Source: Paraprevotella stercoravium (GTDB lineage: Bacteria; Bacteroidota; Bacteroidia; Bacteroidales; Bacteroidaceae). Taken from it: 8,643 nt of DNA. The DNA lies in the NCBI GenBank assembly GCA_018883665.1, contig JAHLFU010000122.1:1-8643 (forward strand), given 5' to 3'. A program made the position numbers and the translations under genes. Shown piece after piece: positions 5,759-8,643 of the stretch (positions within the stretch are counted from its first letter, which is position 1; the number at the start of each line of letters is the position of its first letter). A model generated the notes under the pieces. The model ran no database searches and was not told the DNA's origin. It saw only the letters and a list, made by a program, of their open reading frames with translations.

Positions 5759-8554
5759 ATGAAACATTTGACTCTGTTTGCTTGTTTGTTTTGCATATTG
5801 GAATGCTGGTCACAAACTTATACCGTAAAACGCTTAGGATTGGAAGACGGGTTATCTAATAACTATGTCGTAGACATTGCGGAAGACAAAAACGGTTACT
5901 TATGGTTTGCCACCGAAGAAGGATTAAACAAATTAGAAGGGACTGAATTTACGGCATTCTATAAAACAGAGAAAAATGAAACAGGAATAACGGGTAATGA
6001 ACTAAACTGTCTATTGGATGACCCACAAGAAAATATTTTATGGATCGGTACCCAACGGGCAGGACTGAACGCTTTCAATTACGAAACCAATACATTCACT
6101 ATCTACCGGCACGACGACAACAATCCAAACAGTTTAGCAACGGATGACGTAACAGGCATCTTTCCGGCTAAAGACGGCAATTTATGGATTACGACTTACT
6201 GGAAAGGCGTAGACTATTTAGACAAAAAGACAGGAAAATTTATTCACTACAATAAAGAAACAATCCCTCAATTATCTGGCGATCATGTTTGGACTGCTTT
6301 AGAAGACGGAAAAGGCAATCTTTATATCGGACACCGCAACGAAGGGCTGACCATCTTATCACTAAAGACCAAACAAGTGGAAAACTTCAGGCATGACGCA
6401 CAAAAACCGGAATCACTTCCCGGAAATGAAGTTCTTTGCATTTATCAAGACCAAACCGGAGGTATTTGGATAGGAACAAACAGAGGGCTGGCTTTATTCA
6501 ATCCAAAGCAAAAAAATTTTGTCCGCTTCGGAACATCAGGCAACCCATTGTCTAATGCCATCTATGACATCCGCCAACTTAACGACAAGCAATTATGGAT
6601 AGCTACGGAATTTGGAGGAATTGCCATCTTAGACCTCTCACAACATTTCTTCTCTTCATCCAGGCAAACTGAATTCCGCTTTATTACCAAAGGAGACGAT
6701 GAATATACATTAAGCAGCTCCACTGTACGTTGCATTTTCCAAGATTCGTATGATAACATTTGGGCAGGACTTTGGGGAGGAGGCATCAACTTCCTCAGCA
6801 ACAACACGACCTTATTCAATACTTACCACTATTCCAAAGAACTGTCAGAGAGCAATCTGACAAATCCCGTCGCCAGTGCCGTATGCATTGACCACGAAGG
6901 TAAATTATGGGTAGGCACAGACGGAGGAGGAATCAACGTATTAGAAAAAGGGAAACGAATTGCCGTTTATTCTGACAAGAAACAAAATGGCAATGCCAAT
7001 TCCATACAAACAGCCTATTGCGATTCGCAAGGAAATTTATGGTTCGGACTTTTCCGTAAAGGCATCATATATTATGACAGCAACCGAAAATCCTTTGAAC
7101 AAATCTTACCTTCCGATCTCAGAAACATGGATGTCCGTTCCATTTTCGAAGATACAAACGGACTTATGTGGATAGGAAGCAGCAACGGTATTTACCAAAT
7201 TGCAAGAGATTCAAAAACAATCATCAAACACATCGATATACCTGAAAACCTGGTAAGGGAAGTAACAGCCGACGCACAAGGCAGGATTTGGGTAGGAACA
7301 TTCGGAAGCGGACTGTTTCTCTATTCATCTGACATGAAATTAATCGAAACATTCAATACATCAACGGGATTTACATCGAACACCATTAATCACATCTATG
7401 AAGACTCAAAAAAGAATCTATGGATAGCCACCGGAGACGGCTTGGTTTGCTTTACCTCATCTTCAGAATTAAAATACCGTATATACCAACGTGTTGACGG
7501 ACTGAACAATACCCACATCCGCGCCATTACAGAAGACAATGCCGGAAACATCTGGTTCAGTACCAATAACGGCATCAGTTGCTTCAAGGTAAAAGAATCG
7601 GTATTTTATCATTACAATCAGAAAGACAATGTACCGCTTGCCAGCTTCACAACCCGAAGTGTATGCAAAGACCCAAAAGGCAATCTGTATTTCGGGTCAA
7701 CCGACGGATTGTGCTATTTCAATCCAGAATCAGTCTTAGCCCCTCAAAACACTCCAAAAGCAGTTTTCATAAAACTGACAACACTCACCCCGCTTTCTTC
7801 CCAAGAAGACAAAGGGAACATGTATCAACTTACCAACCAAAAAAACATTGTACTTAAACATCAAGAAAACAATTTCAGTATTTCTTTCTGTATTCCCAAT
7901 TATGCATTGGCTGAGCAAGTGGAATACGCATATATGTTAAAAGGATTCAATGACTCATGGTATACCTCTACAGAAGAAAATAATGTCACATTCAGAAATC
8001 TTCCTTACGGACAGTACAAATTAATGATTAAAACCAGAATACGCAACCAAGAATGGTCTGATGAAATTTCGACATGCAACATCGAAGTCATGCCTCCTTT
8101 CTGGCTGTCATGGGTAGCCAAACTGATTTATACAATCATCGGCATCATTATACTTTGGGCATTACTGAATGCTTACAAGCGTAAAATCAATTTGGAATAT
8201 CTCTATAAATCAGAGAAATGGAACCATGAGCAAGAACAACAACTGAACAACGAGCGATTGCGTTTCTTTACGAACATCACACATGAACTACGCACTCCGC
8301 TTACACTGATTATCGGTCCGTTAGAAGACATGATGGAAGGCAATACCCTCACAGAAAAGGACAAACACCGCATCAATGTCATCCGGCAAAGCGCAATCCG
8401 CCTGCTTGACTTGGTCAACCAAATACTTGAATTCCGCAAAACAGAGACTCAAAACAAAAAGCTGTGTGTTTGCAGAGAGAATATTGTTGCGCTGATTTAT
8501 GAAATCGGACTTAAAATGACATACGGACCAGTCATATTCCCATTATCCTACTGA
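5759..8554 (+). CDS. Hybrid two-component system sensor (HTCS), truncated by an internal deletion after the histidine domain
   Basis: The reading frame gives 931 residues, while intact HTCS proteins usually have about 1300-1400. The ATG at 5759 opens a signal peptide (about 1-18). Fourteen blade motifs of the LWIGT type follow, with the Trp/Tyr at residues 49, 95, 143, 189, 237, 280, 335, 384, 428, 471, 511, 555, 599 and 644, giving two seven-bladed propellers. Next come a Y_Y_Y beta domain (about 700-777), one membrane helix (about 782-805) and the dimerization/phosphoacceptor domain with His842 in FFTNITHELRTPL. The normal sequence ends near Lys919. The last dozen residues (MTYGPVIFPLSY) are an out-of-frame reading of receiver-domain DNA, followed by TGA. 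The ATPase domain is absent, so the product cannot autophosphorylate. Intact relatives sense oligosaccharides in the periplasm and activate PUL genes through a C-terminal AraC-type DNA-binding domain. Confidence 0.9.
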   Translation: MKHLTLFACLFCILECWSQTYTVKRLGLEDGLSNNYVVDIAEDKNGYLWFATEEGLNKLEGTEFTAFYKTEKNETGITGNELNCLLDDPQENILWIGTQRAGLNAFNYETNTFTIYRHDDNNPNSLATDDVTGIFPAKDGNLWITTYWKGVDYLDKKTGKFIHYNKETIPQLSGDHVWTALEDGKGNLYIGHRNEGLTILSLKTKQVENFRHDAQKPESLPGNEVLCIYQDQTGGIWIGTNRGLALFNPKQKNFVRFGTSGNPLSNAIYDIRQLNDKQLWIATEFGGIAILDLSQHFFSSSRQTEFRFITKGDDEYTLSSSTVRCIFQDSYDNIWAGLWGGGINFLSNNTTLFNTYHYSKELSESNLTNPVASAVCIDHEGKLWVGTDGGGINVLEKGKRIAVYSDKKQNGNANSIQTAYCDSQGNLWFGLFRKGIIYYDSNRKSFEQILPSDLRNMDVRSIFEDTNGLMWIGSSNGIYQIARDSKTIIKHIDIPENLVREVTADAQGRIWVGTFGSGLFLYSSDMKLIETFNTSTGFTSNTINHIYEDSKKNLWIATGDGLVCFTSSSELKYRIYQRVDGLNNTHIRAITEDNAGNIWFSTNNGISCFKVKESVFYHYNQKDNVPLASFTTRSVCKDPKGNLYFGSTDGLCYFNPESVLAPQNTPKAVFIKLTTLTPLSSQEDKGNMYQLTNQKNIVLKHQENNFSISFCIPNYALAEQVEYAYMLKGFNDSWYTSTEENNVTFRNLPYGQYKLMIKTRIRNQEWSDEISTCNIEVMPPFWLSWVAKLIYTIIGIIILWALLNAYKRKINLEYLYKSEKWNHEQEQQLNNERLRFFTNITHELRTPLTLIIGPLEDMMEGNTLTEKDKHRINVIRQSAIRLLDLVNQILEFRKTETQNKKLCVCRENIVALIYEIGLKMTYGPVIFPLSY

Positions 8555-8643
8555 CAGCCAAAAACACATTAAGCGATAAAGAAGAAGGCTACCAATCGGG
8601 AGCAGATTCTTATCTGACCAAGCCATTCAGTGCCAGTCTACTA
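8515..8643 (+). pseudogene. Out-of-frame second half of the HTCS receiver domain, running off the window end
   Basis: Read in the frame starting at 8515, the DNA encodes NDIRTSHIPIILLTAK, then a stretch with EEGYQSGADSYLTKPFSASLL at 8581-8643. This is the end of a response-regulator receiver domain: the beta-4 strand with the conserved Thr in LLTAK, the GAD(S/A)Y motif, and the conserved Lys in LTKPF. The first half of the receiver, with the acidic pair and the phosphoacceptor Asp, is missing. The frame is shifted relative to the sensor part (codons start at 1 mod 3 instead of 2 mod 3) and has a stop codon just upstream (TAA at 8512-8514), so it is not translated with the sensor. An AraC-type DNA-binding domain is expected beyond the window. 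Confidence 0.85.

Noticed and set aside
8500..8560. Programmed ribosomal frameshift joining the sensor and receiver frames
   Set aside because: A frameshift would not restore the absent ATPase domain and the first half of the receiver. A deletion explains all the observations, and AAAA alone is not a convincing slippery site.

Overview
The window comes from a Bacteroidota bacterium, most likely a gut or oral Bacteroidales (Bacteroides, Phocaeicola or Prevotella type). Evidence: a SusD-family protein, a surface lipoprotein with a Bacteroidetes export signal, a two-propeller hybrid two-component sensor (HTCS), A-rich start regions without Shine-Dalgarno sequences, and intergenic palindromes of the TGTCATTCTGA...GAAGAATCT type. 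It is the downstream part of a polysaccharide utilization locus (PUL). All genes lie on the + strand.

Layout: (1) 1-954, the C-terminal part of a SusD-like glycan-binding lipoprotein, whose start lies outside the window. (2) 955-1228, a gap with two hairpins: a perfect 14-bp stem just after susD, and a GC-rich terminator-like hairpin with a T-rich tail ending about 20 bases before the next start codon. (3) 1229-2851, a surface lipoprotein glycosidase of the GH30 family. (4) 2852-3140, a repeat-rich gap. (5) 3141-5561, a periplasmic GH2 enzyme of the beta-galactosidase type. (6) 5562-5758, a gap holding a second, inverted copy of the repeat in (4). (7) 5759-8643, an HTCS regulator gene that appears broken near its 3' end.

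Expected joint function: SusCD captures the glycan at the outer membrane, the GH30 enzyme cuts it at the cell surface, the GH2 enzyme removes terminal sugars in the periplasm, and the HTCS periplasmic domain senses an oligosaccharide and activates the PUL. The substrate is not fixed by the sequence. A beta-galactan, for example side chains of type II arabinogalactan, is a reasonable guess from the GH30 plus GH2 pair.

Two things stand out. First, the HTCS reading frame passes from the end of the histidine-containing dimerization domain directly, and out of frame, into the second half of a receiver domain. The ATPase domain and the phosphoacceptor half of the receiver are missing, so there is an internal deletion or an assembly error at about 8511-8517. 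Second, the GH2 gene is bracketed by two inverted copies of a 135-153 bp element with 13-bp terminal inverted repeats and an internal palindrome, which looks like a small non-autonomous mobile element (MITE or REP-like).
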